Shown here in pieces: positions 12,256 to 24,860 of a stretch of DNA of 64,000 nucleotides. Position 1 is the stretch's first letter, and every line of letters begins with the position of its first letter. The notes below the pieces were generated by a model. It was not told the origin of the DNA and did not search any database. It saw only the letters and a list, made by a program, of their open reading frames with translations. The stretch is taken from assembly GCA_905147135.1 (NCBI GenBank), contig LR990052.1, positions 17,236,200-17,300,199 on the forward strand, in the 5' to 3' direction. The stretch comes from Blastobasis lacticolella (lineage: Eukaryota > Arthropoda > Insecta > Lepidoptera > Blastobasidae). The translations under genes and the position numbers were made by a program.

Positions 12256-15254
12256 GTAGGCCTACCATGAGTTTGTTTTCCCGTTTACTGTACAGTGAAC
12301 GTAAAAAAGTTTCTATGAGAATTTGTACAGCGCCTCTATCGGGCAGTAGCGGAACTAAAATCCGTACCGTGAGTTGCTATTGGTTAATTGACTTTACCAC
12401 TCACGTTTCAGTTTACGTGGGTAGTGTGGTGTACGCAGCGCTTTGCATACAAATCCGTACCATGAGTCAAAAATTTGACAGATGCTTTAGTAAATTACCG
12501 AAACTACTGTGGTTACAGCACTCCCAATAATTTTTAATGTGAGAAGTATTTTTCGTTTGGAGATAGTTATTATTATCGTGCCAAAAATGTCTGGAAGGCG
12601 ATATTTTGCTTGAAGGATGTTCGCCGAAGTCCATGCGGCTGATGAAAATACGTTTTATCGCCAACATGAAGCCCATATGCGAAAACAAATGAATAATTTA
12701 ATACACACACTGTGATTACGTCTCTTACTGTTTTTTCTAAGGTGAGAAGTGTTAAAACTCTCTACAAGACATTGTTGTTCTCGAGAGTGTGCAGGGAAGA
12801 GCCACCAAAATACCGGCAGCATTGAAAAAGTCATATGAGGAAAGACTACAAGAATCTAACCTCACCACACTGGAAGAAATAAGGATACGGGGTGACAACA
12901 ATGAGACTTACAAGCTTTACTTTCATCGAATGTTTAATATGAAAGGTGCTGAAGCATTGCGTGGACACAGCACAAGGATAAATCGCCACATCTAAGACTA
13001 ATATTGTTTATCACTTGCCATACCATAAGGTTGTGAATTGTGAATAGTTGGAATTGGTTCTCAGACATGGGGCTATAGGGTCTCATAGGTAACCGCCCCT
13101 TCTGTTAAAAACAAGTTGGACATTTGGTGAAAAATTAATAAAATTATTCAGTGAACTAAACTGTAGTATGTGTTATGGAAGTGAAAGCTATTATCAGCAC
13201 TGCAATGTTGTATAGACATATCAGCAGAAATGCTACTTGTCTATTAACCTATAACACCTAATAATAATAATAAAATGTCTGAAAAGTGAAATTTATAAGA
13301 TAAGTTACTCGTTGGCTGCCCTGAAACAGAAGTTATATGAGGAAAGACTACAAGAATTGAACCTCACCACACTGGAAGAAATAAGGATACAGGGTGGCAT
13401 CAATGAGACTTACAAGCTTAACTTTAGTCGAATGTTTAATATGAAAGGTGCTGAAGCATTGTGTGGACACAGCACAAGGATAAATTGCACACCATCTAAG
13501 ACTAATGTTGTTTATCACTTGCTATACCATAAGGTTGTGAATTGTGAATAGTTGGAATTGGTTCTCAGACATGGGTCAATAGGCTCTCATAGGTAACCGC
13601 CCCTTCTTTTAAAAACAAATTGGACATTTGGTGCAAAATTAATAAAATTATTCAGTGAACTAAACTGTAGTATGTGTTATGGAAGTGAAAGCTATTATCA
13701 GCACTGCAATGTTGTATAGACATATCAGAAGAAATGCTACTTGTCTATTAACCTATAACACCTAATAATAATTATAATGTGTTTGAAAAGTGAAATTTAC
13801 AAGATAAGTTACTCGCTGGCTTGTTTTATATATTTTACTTATAAGAACTAATATTTTTAAGTTGATGACATTAGCAAATATTTTTGTTTTTCATTATGCT
13901 CTATATAAAGCCACACAACTGCTTCCAACAACAATATTGTAATAAAAATTATGTTATGTGCCATACTATGAAAGATTAAATTAATAAGAAAAATCAATAT
14001 TATATTTTATTTTATATCACACACATAACAGTCTTTAATGGTAAACAGTTTGACTTGGGCCTCCTTCACATTAGTGGAGGGTTTTACCATAATCTTTACA
14101 CCTGACATGCCGTTGGATCTTCAGCCTCGGTCCAAATTCCAGCCTTGAGTACACACAAGTACACATAACTGCTGTCTATTTTCTGGTCTGAGAGGTTGGG
14201 GTTTTACACATAGGTCATTTAGAATTTTAACCTTAGGTATTATTATTGGGAAATAACTATGGAATTGTATTGATAATAGAAAATATCAGGGCTATTATTA
14301 TATTAGCTGTACTAATCCTATACTATACTAATGTTAGTAATTATAGCAGGAAATTAAAAATCAAATTATGAATTAGGTATAAATATATTTTTATTCAAAA
14401 TCTAAAAAATCAGAACTTAAACATAAACTACCACTTTCACTTTTACAAACAATTTTTAATATAGTATTGCACTAACTAATGCTAAAGTCTGGAATTTCTG
14501 CTCTTTAGGTACCACTTGCATCTTCAATTAGAAAAATTTTTTGTTAGCCGATGTTGAGTTTTCTTTTTTACACATGTGGTCGTGCCTCCGAACTTCATTC
14601 AACTAGGGTAAGTGCAGTTCCTTTTCAAAGTTACAGGCGTCCATTTCTGAGAATTTACTGCACCACCATGACTCCAGAGTCTGATCCTGTTGACAAATAA
14701 TACCTAATATAAGTTTACTCAGTACATGTCTACTAGTTGAAATTAGGTATATATACTTTAAGATATAGATAAAACTTACCAATAATTATGCAGTATTAAT
14801 CTTTTCTGTTTCCGGTGGGTTAAAACTACTTAAAACCCAGTGGACAAACTGTAAGCGCAGTTTCAACCAGTTATTGACTTCTTCATTTCGGGGAATTCGG
14901 GGATCGTCTATGATTTTGTAATTTTATTTGGACATAAAGTATATGTTATTATCAATTTAACAGGATTTAAATAAGTGCCTAGGCATTGCTAAAACATAAC
15001 CTCTGTTTGTAAATAAACAAGTTTTTGTGACACAGACTACTAATAATCAACAACACTTGTCAAGGACCTATACCCCGGAACTACACTGAAGTTAGCTTTT
15101 ACTGTGGCTAGTATGGTTTTCACGTAACACTAAACGGGAAACGTATGTGAAACTCATGGTACCGACTTAACGTTTACTACTGTGGAAACGGGATTTACGG
15201 AACTAGAGTAGTAAAGTAAGCCGTTTTTACTGTAGCAACTCATGGTAGGCCTAC
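12256..15254. mobile_element. About 3-kb element bounded by inverted repeats, carrying LINE debris
   Basis: The ends are perfect 18-bp inverted repeats, GTAGGCCTACCATGAGTT at 12,256 and its complement at 15,237-15,254. Further copies of ACCATGAGT-like words in both orientations lie inside each end (for example near 12,458 and 15,150). It begins exactly where homology between the two copies of duplication 1 stops, so it inserted in one copy or marks the breakpoint. No intact transposase is seen; a frame near 12,600-12,695 is short. The middle holds a duplicated LINE fragment and AT-rich sequence. I could not read a target-site duplication. Confidence 0.6.
12789..13810 (+). pseudogene. LINE reverse-transcriptase C-terminal fragment, duplicated in tandem
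   Basis: Two direct copies of about 520 bp (12,790-13,300 and 13,310-13,810) each start with a frame containing YEERLQE then LTTLEEIRIRG and ETYKL, and end with GHSTRIN. The pattern 'ERL..L.L.TLE.RR.RGD...TYK' is typical of the region after the reverse transcriptase in Jockey/CR1-type LINEs. Both frames stop soon after and are not functional genes. Confidence 0.55.
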
Positions 15255-15656
15255 AGGACCGCGATCGTGACGAGGATCGCGTCAATCGTGAAAATCACGG
15301 AAATACTTGAAACGGCGCCGAACATTTAACATTTCTTAGGAACCCGCACTAAAATCCATCGGATCTTCCTGTAATAAGCTAGCTATTGAATTTCTAATCA
15401 GAATCCCATTCACATTAAGTCGACTATCTATAACGACGATCCCGTGTAAAAAACATTGCGTGCGACGCTTTCGTACTTGTATTTGGTGCTGTTATTATGA
15501 TAGAGAAATAACAAAACACCCCATTTTTAAACCGAAAAATTGGAGGGCGCCCTTCATTTACAAATATTTTTTAATTATTACAAGCATCAGTTACGGTTCC
15601 AAAGATTCAAAGACGAACACCCATTTGCGAAAAAGTGGATTCGCATAAGTGTAGCG

Positions 15657-16305
15657 GTCACCGCCGAACTTCAATCGCATGATATCATTACTCAGGAATG
15701 ACGTCACAACATGCATTTTGGATAGGAAAATGTGCGATTTTGAACGACCACAAAGTAGAGAAGAGAGATTAAACGGCAAATATTAGCTGGCCCATGTTAA
15801 CTTATGCGTCGATTTAAATAATTACAATTCTTTGTACATACATGATTTACATATCAACTTGTACATACAATTAATTTATTTCTTACATACATGATACCTT
15901 GGTACACTTTTCAAACTTTCTTGTTCTTAGCAGAAAAAGAGCCAAAGTCGGTCATGGACTACATAGAGCAAAAAACGGGAGTATTTATTATGTTCCGTTC
16001 CACTGACACTAAACACTAACATAATTTTCAAGCTTTTTAATTTTGATTTCATAAATAAATTAACGCTGCAGATTACATTTGATGTACTTAAAATGACAAA
16101 GTACGAATATAATTTAAAATATTCTATTATAAAGTACCATTCTAGCATTTTATTCAATTAAAAAAAATTACAAAATAAAATCGGGTCGTTACTATATACG
16201 CTCATTAATTTCGATTATTTTACCGGAGGTTTGAGCGGAGGTACGAATTCTGTGACGTCATACCAGAGTAATGGTATCATGCGATTTGAGTTAGGCGGTA
16301 TCGTT
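15657..16305. mobile_element. MITE with about 50-bp inverted ends
   Basis: The sequence near 15,665-15,712 (TCAATCGCATGATATCATTA and onward) is repeated in inverted form near 16,250-16,300. The interior is AT-rich without coding potential. End points are approximate. Confidence 0.65.
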
Positions 16306-16916
16306 CCAGCACTTTTGTATTTTCACATCGATCACGTTAGTTGCGTTAATTAGCAGAACCATTAATTTATTTATTCGTTTATATTTGCAGAAATTACATT
16401 ACAGTAAACCATTTCGTTACAATTAATTTATGTCTTAGATTCACTAATCAAGCATACTGTCGCAAACAAATCACACTGCGTTTCTGAAGCGCGTAGGTAC
16501 CTACTTAAATTGTAATTTTTGTAAAAACATCAATGACTTAATTGTTAGAATGATTTTGGCAATTCTTTCATACCCTCCGACTGTGGCCTTGGTAATTGTT
16601 TTTCAATGATGTTTACTGCCGATAATTGTTATGTTTACTCGAACTATAAATGAATTTTTGCTGCCGCCAAAACTGAAAGAAGTGCCGTGAAAGAGGAAAT
16701 TGGAACAATTATTTATTTATTTATTTGTTTGTACCAACAGCCGTATATTACAATGTATAAAATTCTATTATAAAACAGTAAGCCAATTATTATAATTATT
16801 CCTCATTGTTGTTTTCACATTATTTATCCGTTTTTATATACTTCACTGTTGTTTTCTCATTATATTTTCAATTTCCGGAGCAATGTTGCATTGCCTATAT
16901 ATTGAGATTTACTACT

Positions 16917-19900
16917 ATGTTTTATTTATTGTTTTGGAAAGACCTTTATCCCGCGATGATAAGACTGTTAATTATAATTTATGTATTCGCAGGCGCTTGG
17001 GTAAGACTGTGTCTTGAATCTTATCCTAATCGTAAAGAACCTTAGTTTATTGTTAACCCGTATATATTTAATATTTTAGTATGTATATAGATATATGTAT
17101 GTATGTATATATAGAGTAAAATTATGTGTATATTATTTGTAACTTAGGTAGTTAAATAGTTTATTAATTATTTATTATAACTATTGTGCACATCTAATCC
17201 CCTATACTCAACCACGTCGCTCTTCTGTGGGCCTGTTGGAAAAAATTTCTTCTTAGAATCTTCTCCTCCAATGGCAGGGTTTGAAGGTGATATTCGAGCG
17301 AGCAAGCTTCCAGTATATTAATGAGAAGTACGTGGAGAGCGCCGTGATGAAGGTCGCTCGCTACGGCCGCAGGAGCGACTATTACCTGAACATCGAGGTC
17401 GTACTACGGCAAACCTGGGTGAACAATATCACGGTAACGTAATGTTAACCTACAGCCGTCATTTTATTATCGCACATCTTATAAGTATCAGAGGGTCGGC
17501 CTCGTGAGATAGAGATACCGAGCTCAATCCCCAGTGCCGGCGTGTATCAATTACTTTTTTGAGTTATGTATACCTACCAACCTTAGTATATAATATAGTA
17601 TCCTACTATTTTTGGTGTCCACTTATTATTTTAAAATTTCAATATAGTAGGTGAAACTACTATATTTTATCAGAAAAGTCGCTTATCAGTATCGCTTACC
17701 GTAAAACGGAATGCGTCCTGCATTTTAATGAAAATAATTCAGAAATAACTCAATTAAACCCCAATCCTGGACCAGCTAATTTTATGCTATATATATTATA
17801 TAAAAAACTATATATTTTTAATAAACCTATCTACCTACTATATTTTTATAGCTAGATACTGAATTCAAAAATACTATATATGGTCTTTAAAAAGTAGGCA
17901 ACCCTAGTTATGTATCTACCTATAAGTTGTATATAAACCGATGCTCTCACGGTGAGGAAAAACTTCGTGAGGAAACCAGGTGACTGTAATGTAACCGTGA
18001 TCCGATCTGAGGGCCTATCGGCTATCTCAGTGGACAACTGAATTTGACATAAAATAATCTGACACTACTCTAATTTGGTAGACGCTATTGCCAGTTTTCA
18101 ACGTAGATGACGTAGAATTATCTAGTGTCAAATACAGTTGTCAACTGAGTTAGCCAATAGCCCCGCTGGTCAGATTTCCCAGTAAAAAGGGTTAAAGCAT
18201 CACAGTATATTGTCTAAATTCATTCTCATCATGGTCCACGTCGGCAGCACAATGACATGGTGGAAATTGTAACCTCCATGCGACTTTGTCGACACGGTAT
18301 GGGTATTGTAACTACATGTAGTCTGAAGGACGTAAACACTAAAAATATTCGTCTCTGAACTCAAATTGTTCTGGCCTGCGTGTGCGCAGTGTCACTTCGT
18401 ATTCAACGAGTATCTCCACAACGAGTACCGGCGCTCGTTCGTCGAGTTCCACTTCAAGTTCTGCGATATGCTGAACGTGGACCCCTACATCGGGAAGCTG
18501 TTGGCCAACGCGGGACTAAAGTGCCCCGCCTTACCTGTGAGTACCTTCTTTGAAAATGAGTAATTCGAAAATCAGTTTTCAAAAAATAAAAATAGTTTTT
18601 TTTAATGGAATACGGCAGATAAATAGGCAAGCGGGCTACCTGATGGAAAGTGACGCTACCAATGCGTGCCTTTATCGTCCTCTAATTATCTCTAAAAAGT
18701 GCTTTGAATTTGCTAGTTTTATTAAGTGATGCTAATTATGGGGTTCTTACAAAAGTATGTCAAGTCTTACAAGTACCTCAAAGGCTGGCACCGCGTCCGC
18801 TCCCCTTATTTTGTAGATGTCTTGTACGACGGTGGCCGCTTTCCATCAGGTGGACCGTCCGTCCATCGAGTCTGCCTAGGAAAAACCTCGCTAAAAAAAA
18901 AAGTGAATGTCTTGCCAATTGCAAAATTGGAAAAATTTCGCTAACAAAAGAGCTCGCTACGCTCGCTTATTTTTTATTTTCGGTGACTTTTATTACGATA
19001 ATCCCATATTTTAAAGAGGGGTGAGGGGGGTACGGATCGATATTTACATGTTTTGATCTTGAACCCCCCCCCCCCCCCCCCAAAACCGAAACCTGGCTAC
19101 GCCCGTGGTTAAAATAATCCTGTTAAAATTTGAATAATTATGCAGATAGAAGGTAGATGTACAGTCAGCTGCAGAGTGAATGGACCTCTCTATCATACAT
19201 TTAGTGTATGCTCATTTCACACTGCAGCTCGATTTGGGTCACTAAGTAAAATTACGACCCATGGATAGGGTTCAGTTACTTAAAACGTGGCTCTTTCATA
19301 CAATAAGCACAACAGAAATCTACTAATCGTGTTAAACCACGAACAAACTTACTTACTTTTTCTTTACCTCTTATCTCCTGGTTGACTGGTAGATAAGGCT
19401 ATTTTAGCTTTAAGTCCGCCTTTGTACTATTTTCTGCATTAAGATTTAATAAATAAATAAACAAACTGACATGGGTCTGTTTTACACTAATAACGTAAAA
19501 AAATACAATAGTTTCATGCTACGCAGTCACAAATGAGCAGGTAGCTCACCTGATGGTAAGGGGTAACTGGCGCTCATAATATCTACGATTCATGCACTTA
19601 GGCTGCAGGCAACAAAATTGTAGAAGTAGGTGCGTTGTCACTGTGAGGACTAAGATGAAATGCCCTATGTCTGTAATTGCGCTGGCTACCTTATCTTTCA
19701 AACAAGACTCCAAACTTCAAGTATTGTTGCTTGGAGGCAGAAATATCCTCCGGCCCGGCGGACTCCTCAGAGGGCCTAGTGTGAGTTCCGCTTCGATTTT
19801 ACTTTACTATCGCGTTTGCGTTTACGTGAAAATTATTATGAAAAAATATATAGCGCCGCCTAGTGGTACGTAAATGAAGTTTTTTTCTTCATACTAATTT

Positions 19901-20174
19901 CGACGTAAACGCAAACGCGATAGTAAAGTAAAATCGAAGCGGAACTCACACTAGGCCCTCTGACACCTTTTCCTCGCCACGTCTAAACGCAGCCACTCCA
20001 CAGGGCCTGCACAGGATGGTGAACCTAACAGCGCCCACGGAGAACTTCCCCAACGTGTTCCCCTTCGAAAAGGGCCGCATTGATGCCGTATTCGTCATCG
20101 GCGCCACCAACGAGACGCTGGTCACGGGAGAAGCCTACGCGTCGTTCAAGAATAGCAAGAGAAGGAACGGATAG
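16917..20174 (+). CDS. Secreted DUF1091 (MD-2-like, CheB-related) protein, second complete gene
   Basis: The exons are 16,917-17,000, 17,278-17,433, 18,390-18,536 and 20,004-20,174, all phase 0 with GT-AG borders, about 185 residues. The architecture equals that of the gene at 6,381, with the same exon lengths or nearly so (52, 49 and 56 codons after the signal exon). Exon 1 ends in a hydrophobic run (MIRLLIIIYVFAGAW). The start may be the ATG at 16,917 or the in-frame ATG at 16,956. Exon 3 keeps the cysteines (FKFCDML, LKCPAL) and DPYIGKLL. Exon 4 has MVNLTAPTENFPNVFPF. It is clearly diverged from its neighbour, so it is an older duplicate. A hairpin element (19,768-19,962) sits about 40 bp upstream of exon 4. 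Downstream, 20,175-20,340 reads like the tail of a LINE protein. Confidence 0.78.
18011..18173. mobile_element. Short inverted-repeat MITE (copy 2)
   Basis: Second copy of the 5,288-5,443 element, in intron 2 of the second DUF1091 gene. It has the same inverted ends (GGGCCTATCGGCTATCTCAG and its complement). Confidence 0.75.
18950..19110. repeat. Dispersed repeat with an 18-base C run
   Basis: Shares 'ACGGATCGATATTTA' and 'AAACCTGGCTACGCCCG' with 3,500-3,625 and 11,380-11,500. Here the poly-C between the two words has grown to 18 C (19,064-19,081). Confidence 0.7.
19768..19962. mobile_element. 195-bp hairpin MITE
   Basis: Long near-perfect inverted arms start CAGAGGGCCTAGTGTGAGTT and run past GCGTTTGCGTTTACGT. 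The loop contains TATAGCGCCGCCTAGTGG. Flanks suggest only a degenerate 8-bp repeat (GACTCCTC and GACACCTT). It was copied by duplication 2 to 26,338-26,532. Confidence 0.8.
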
Positions 20175-20340
20175 TATAACCTTTAGACGGAAGAACGTCG
20201 AATATCCCCCGAACAAGTTTAGGAAACTTTTGGAACTCAGTGACTATTGGCAGGAGGTGGCACAGGACAGAGTGGAATGGAACATCTTAGTGTCGAAGGC
20301 CAAAACTCATTTTGAGTCGTTGCCTCGACATAGTAAATAA

Positions 20341-22289
20341 GTAGTAAGTGAGGGGTAGCCCCCATACCACTCTCACTGCCGAAGACACCATTTTTTATAT
20401 GGAAATTTGCAAAGTACCGAATCTATCAAAAACGTCGTTAGGTCACACAGGGGTTAGGTTGCGAGGCGCGAAGCGACTAGCATGTTGTTATTATAAATCA
20501 CCGCATTATTATTAAACTACCAGAACCCAATTTACCTATAATGAAAGCTTATTTTAGGGATTTTTGACCATTAGGTATTTAAACGGTGGCATTTTAATCT
20601 TCGTTGTTCTAACTGTAGGTATTTTGAACAATTGGGTATTTTTATTTTAGGTATTTTCAACGTAGGGATTTAAAGCGTAGCTATTTAGATTTTCGGGTTT
20701 CTAATATGTTACCAGTGTATTGGGTAAAATGAAATTGGGTCAAACGGATAGATGGGTAAGTTAATTGTATATAGATTTAATCGGTGGAATAGAAGTCTAG
20801 TTAAAAATAGTAATAAACACAACACTCGGTTTTTTTTATTTTTGTGAAATATTCGCTACATATACTTACGAGCGTAATTTTGTGAGCTCAGACCGACTTG
20901 TCATCTTTGGTTATGGAAGTTATATATTTAACTGGATAATGGATAATGTATTTAATTATTCTAACTTAGCAATTCATGTTAAATTTAATTTATTTATGTA
21001 TGATTAATCTAAGTTGTAATTAAATAATAATAAATATAAATAATGATGTTGTAAAACTACTACTATATACTTCGCTGGCTCAGCGACCCGAAGTGGGTCT
21101 CGGCCTCCGACACAAGAACTCGCCATTGGTCCCGATCCTGCGCCACTTGTTCCTAGTTCGTTATCTGGAGTTCGCGCAGGTCTTTCCGTTGTAATAAATA
21201 TAAGTAATTGCAATGCTCTATTGCAATTACTTATATTATTATGACCTACATATCTAATACTTGTTAGATAGGTAGGCCATCTTAAGGAAAAAAACCCTCT
21301 TTTAAGTTATGGCATTATTTTTTGGGGCAATTCTGTCAATGTTAAATCTTTATTTTAATGCAAAAGAAGTGAATAAGAAGTATCTTCAAAATGGTTAGTA
21401 CAGATATTCTCCGCAATACTTTTATAGAAAATAATATACTTACTGTAGCCTGCTTATATATCTTAGAAAATTGCGTTTTTATAAAAACTAATTAACACCA
21501 TTTCATTAAAAATTCATTAGTTAAAAAAATATACGAAGCAAATACGAGCACAATCTTCTGATACCCCAAATTAATAAAACAACATTTTCAAAAAGTACTT
21601 ATATCACAGGTATTAAGATCTATAATCATTTGCCCTATGAATTAAAAAAGCTTGATCTTAACAAATTTAAAAAAGTGGTTAATTAAAAAAGTATTGTTAC
21701 GATCTCAAGGAATATTACAATGTCGATAGCATTTATATTAAATAGTAAGAAGTTTTGTTTTTGAAGTCCTTTTCTTATTGTAGTTATTTTAATAGATACG
21801 ATAATACTAAAGTAAATTCGGTTATTAATAAGTTTATTTCATCGTTTCGTTTTTCTGTGTTGTGTGTGTAATAATAATTTGAATATTGTACACCCGAAAT
21901 GGGTAAACTGCTATGGCATGTATTTGTTAACCAGTTTTTTAACAATAAATATTTACATTACTTTACTTTAAAAATCATAATTATCCTGGCGGTAAATCCA
22001 GGTTTCGCTCTCGTGCGGCATTTGAGGGCCATTTGATAATTTTCGAGGACCTTCTGTTAGTTTTCTATTTTGTGGCTGGAACCAGCATGTTGCACTTAGA
22101 CCTCAGAAATCAATCGTAATAAAGACCTTATAGACCTCGTTTTTGTGGTTTTAATTTTAACTCAAATTAAACGAGCTTTTCGGTACATTTTAATTATTTT
22201 TTTTATTATCAATAGGCTTTGACATAAAAATCTGTTTAAATTATCAAAAAAAAATTGACACTTAATTTGTCTTTTATTACTCAAGAAGG
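20341..22289. other. Gene-free region downstream of the second DUF1091 gene
   Basis: AT-rich sequence without coding signal. It includes part of a palindromic element also found at 37,881 (here near 20,885-20,945, 'GACTTGTCATCTTTGG') and a hairpin with 19-bp arms near 21,194-21,240 (TATAAGTAATTGCAAT and complement). Both are duplicated in the right unit. Confidence 0.6.
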
Positions 22290-22689
22290 AAGAAATTCAA
22301 AGTTCAAAATTTATTTATTGATTAGGACATTAAATATCTCTTTCAATCGTCAAAAAGGAGGGGGGTAGGAAAGTAAGAAGGAAGCACACAGTGACACGCT
22401 GGCCGCCCCATGGCAGCAGCAAACTTACCCCACGCCAGTCACCGGACCACGCTCAATATATAATATCAATATGTCTAGTAAAATTAAGAAAAAACACCTA
22501 AAACTACAGCAAGAGTAAGCCAGTCTACTAAGGCAGCACCCGTTCACGAGTATAACGCAGGGCCCAGCCATCGTCCAATTCAACCATATTTGAGGGAAAA
22601 GAGCGACCCGGCCCCCATGCCACCGCCAGACAGACTTTTAAGTAAGCGTGCATTACACATGCTGCATGTGATAGGTAGCTGCTCCCACC

Positions 22690-22935
22690 CTACTCTATCC
22701 TATCCCTACCCTACCCCTAGCTTACCCCTACCATATTCTCCTACTGCCTTAACCTTACCCTACCGCTACCTTACCCCTACCCTACCACTATCTTACCCCT
22801 ACCCTACCACTATCCTACCCCTACCCTACCACTATCTTACCCCTACCCTACCACTATCTTACCCCTACCCTACCCCTACTTTAACTACTACCCTACCCCT
22901 ACTACCCCTACTTTAACTACTACCCTACCCCTACC
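22690..22935. repeat. CCCTAC-rich minisatellite
   Basis: Degenerate CTACCC words pass into a 22-bp unit of the form ACCACTATCTTACCCCTACC repeated several times. This is not the TTAGG insect telomere repeat. Confidence 0.8.
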
Positions 22936-23089
22936 CAACCAAAAAATAAAAAAAAATAAAAAATAATAATAATAAAAAATGCTCAACACATGGACAACAG
23001 CCCAATACTTAGCTCAAGTACCTTAGGTGCATCATATGTTATTTAACGTTATATGTATAATATATTTTATCTTGTTATAGCTTTAAGAA

Positions 23090-23300
23090 ACCTGTATACA
23101 CCGGGTGCATGTATCTAATGGCACGCCCGATGTACACAGGTACCCTCACCTTAACCCACGCTCCCTTTCGCGAACTCACTTCACCACCGAAAGACTCTGG
23201 CTTCACCAAAGGCTTTCGAGGGCAGGTAGGGGTTTTAGCCGGTAAGAGTCCGGCACTACCTGGGTCCCCTTCCCAGGTGTCCATGACGGATTTCCCCTGC
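23090..23300. mobile_element. LINE-associated fragment, probably CR1/Jockey type
   Basis: Contains 'TACCTGGGTCCCCTTCCCAG' and 'GTGTCCATGACGGATTTCCC', which look like a dispersed LINE-derived segment. Both strands show overlapping open frames simply because of base composition. The assignment is tentative. Confidence 0.4.
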
Positions 23301-23849
23301 CTACCAATTAAACAAAAAAAAAAAAAAAAACCCCTACCCAACCGCAGACAGAAGTCACTATGTGTGGGAAAGGAAGGAAATTTAACGCCGCTTCCAAGGT
23401 GGTTCTCCATGGGGGAAAGAAACGGCAAGAAACCCACAGAGCCTACGTTAATTAATTTTTTTTAAACATGTCTTATGTACTAATACATTATTTCTCCTAT
23501 ATTTTATCTTAAAAATAAATACCTGTATAGAACAGCAGTTCAGTCCCATGGACTTTTTTCATTTTCATATTCAGATATACTATAATAACTTTTATGGCAT
23601 AATTTGATTTTTATAGTGGCTTTAAATTGATTCAATGATAAATTCTGTATATCTGTTGGAACCTTTTAATAAAAGCGTACACATTATACACAAATGATTT
23701 GTGGACTTTGGCCAGACGACAAGAACCAGTAACAAGTTTATCTTTATTTCTAGTATTTCTACTATGAACATCACTGTTCTTCATAAACAAGTGTATATTT
23801 TTATAAACATAGATCAAGTTCTCATATATGTATTGTGATGGCATTGTCA

Positions 23850-24308
23850 TAATGTCAACATTCTTGAATTTATCTCTAAGTGAAGTTCTAGGTCCCAATT
23901 GGTAAATCGGCGAATAGCCCGTTTCTGCAGTACAAATACATTATGCCAGTCGGCAGCGTGTCCCCACAGCAGTATGCCATAAGTCATAATGCTGTGGAAA
24001 TAACTAAAGTAAACTAATCTTGCTGTAGCCTCATCAGAATAACCTCGTATCTTTTTTATAGCATATGCTGCAGAACTTAGCCTATTCGCCAATTTATCAA
24101 TGTGTGGACCCCATTGTAATCTACTATCTACAGTCAAGCCTAAAAATACTGTGGAATCAACAAGATCCAAATTTTCGCCTCTTACTTGTATATTAGTAGG
24201 TACTGATCTAACATTTGGCAAGGAGAATTTTAAACATTTTGTCTTTTTGCCATTCAGTAATAAATTATTAACCGTAAACCAGTTTACCACTTTTGGAACA
24301 GCTTTGAA
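23850..24308 (-). pseudogene. Jockey/CR1-type LINE reverse transcriptase, C-terminal fragment
   Basis: The minus-strand frame has VVNWFTVNNLLLNGKKTK, then VFLGLTVDSRLQWGPHIDKL, then YSDEATARLVYFSYFHS and MTYGILLWG. These follow the order of the conserved thumb region of non-LTR reverse transcriptases (WF..N.L.LN..KTK, FLG..D..L.W..H). Both ends are missing. It abuts an RTE fragment in the opposite direction at about 24,308. Confidence 0.8.
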
Positions 24309-24860
24309 GACTTGGGCAAAATGCTCGATGACCTCTGTAGTGCCTCTCAACAAGTAGGTCTTAAAATGAACATGGACAATACGAAAATTATGTCGAATGT
24401 CCATGTTGTGCCTACTCCAGTGACAGTTGGAGGCACTCCACTTGAAGTTATTGACGACTATACATACCTAGGACAAATAGTCCAGCTAGGTAGGTCCAAT
24501 TTCGAGAAAGAGGTCAATCGACGAATCCAACTCGGTTGGGCAGCGTTCGGGAAGCTACGCCACATATTTTCGACCCAATTACTGCAGTGTCTCAAGACGA
24601 AGGTCTTTGACCAATGTGTGTTGCCAGTGATGACTTACGGAACTGAAACGTGGCCACTCACTATGGGCCTTATAAGAAAGCTCACTGTTAACCAAAGGGC
24701 AATGGAAAGAGCTATGCTCGGAGTTTCTTTTCGCGATCGAGTCAGAAATGAGTCAGGATGCGGAAAGCACAGGACCGGTCTTTGTGGAGATCTCTGGGGG
24801 AGGCCTATGCCCAGCAGTGGGCGTCTTCTGGCTGATATGATGATGATAATGATTACTTAA
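24308..24860 (+). pseudogene. RTE-type LINE fragment with internal deletion
   Basis: The frame reads LGKMLDDLCSASQQVGLKMN, then DDYTYLGQIV, then CVLPVMTYGTETWPLT and RAMERAMLGVSFRDRVRNE. It then jumps to the 3' end, having lost the segment still present at 30,127-30,340. The (ATG)n-like tail at 24,836 is typical of RTE elements. The paralogous copy is at 29,734-30,430. Confidence 0.8.

Larger units (their letters stand above)
8779..12256 (+). repeat. Right copy of tandem duplication 1
   Basis: Collinear with 1-4,400. It starts in intron 3 of the complete DUF1091 gene, includes that gene's last exon and downstream region, and ends at CCTCCAGT, where a large inverted-repeat element begins. It preserves the empty site of the 450-1,536 transposon. 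Confidence 0.9.

Noticed and set aside
20080..20340. 86-codon ORF after the DUF1091 stop
   Set aside because: The first part is the DUF1091 exon in another frame and the rest resembles a LINE tail.
22590..22916. ORF of 108 codons rich in Pro/Leu/Tyr
   Set aside because: It is simply the translation of the CCCTAC minisatellite.
22690..22935. Interstitial telomeric repeat
   Set aside because: The words are CTACCC and a 22-bp derivative, not the TTAGG repeat expected in insects.
23075..23465. Overlapping 118- and 120-codon ORFs on both strands
   Set aside because: Composition-driven mirror frames over a LINE-like repeat with an A-run; no domain.
24312..24404. One protein-coding gene spanning the overlap of the two LINE frames
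   Set aside because: The plus frame is RTE and the minus frame Jockey/CR1-like; they meet head to head at about 24,308 and the overlap is chance reading.
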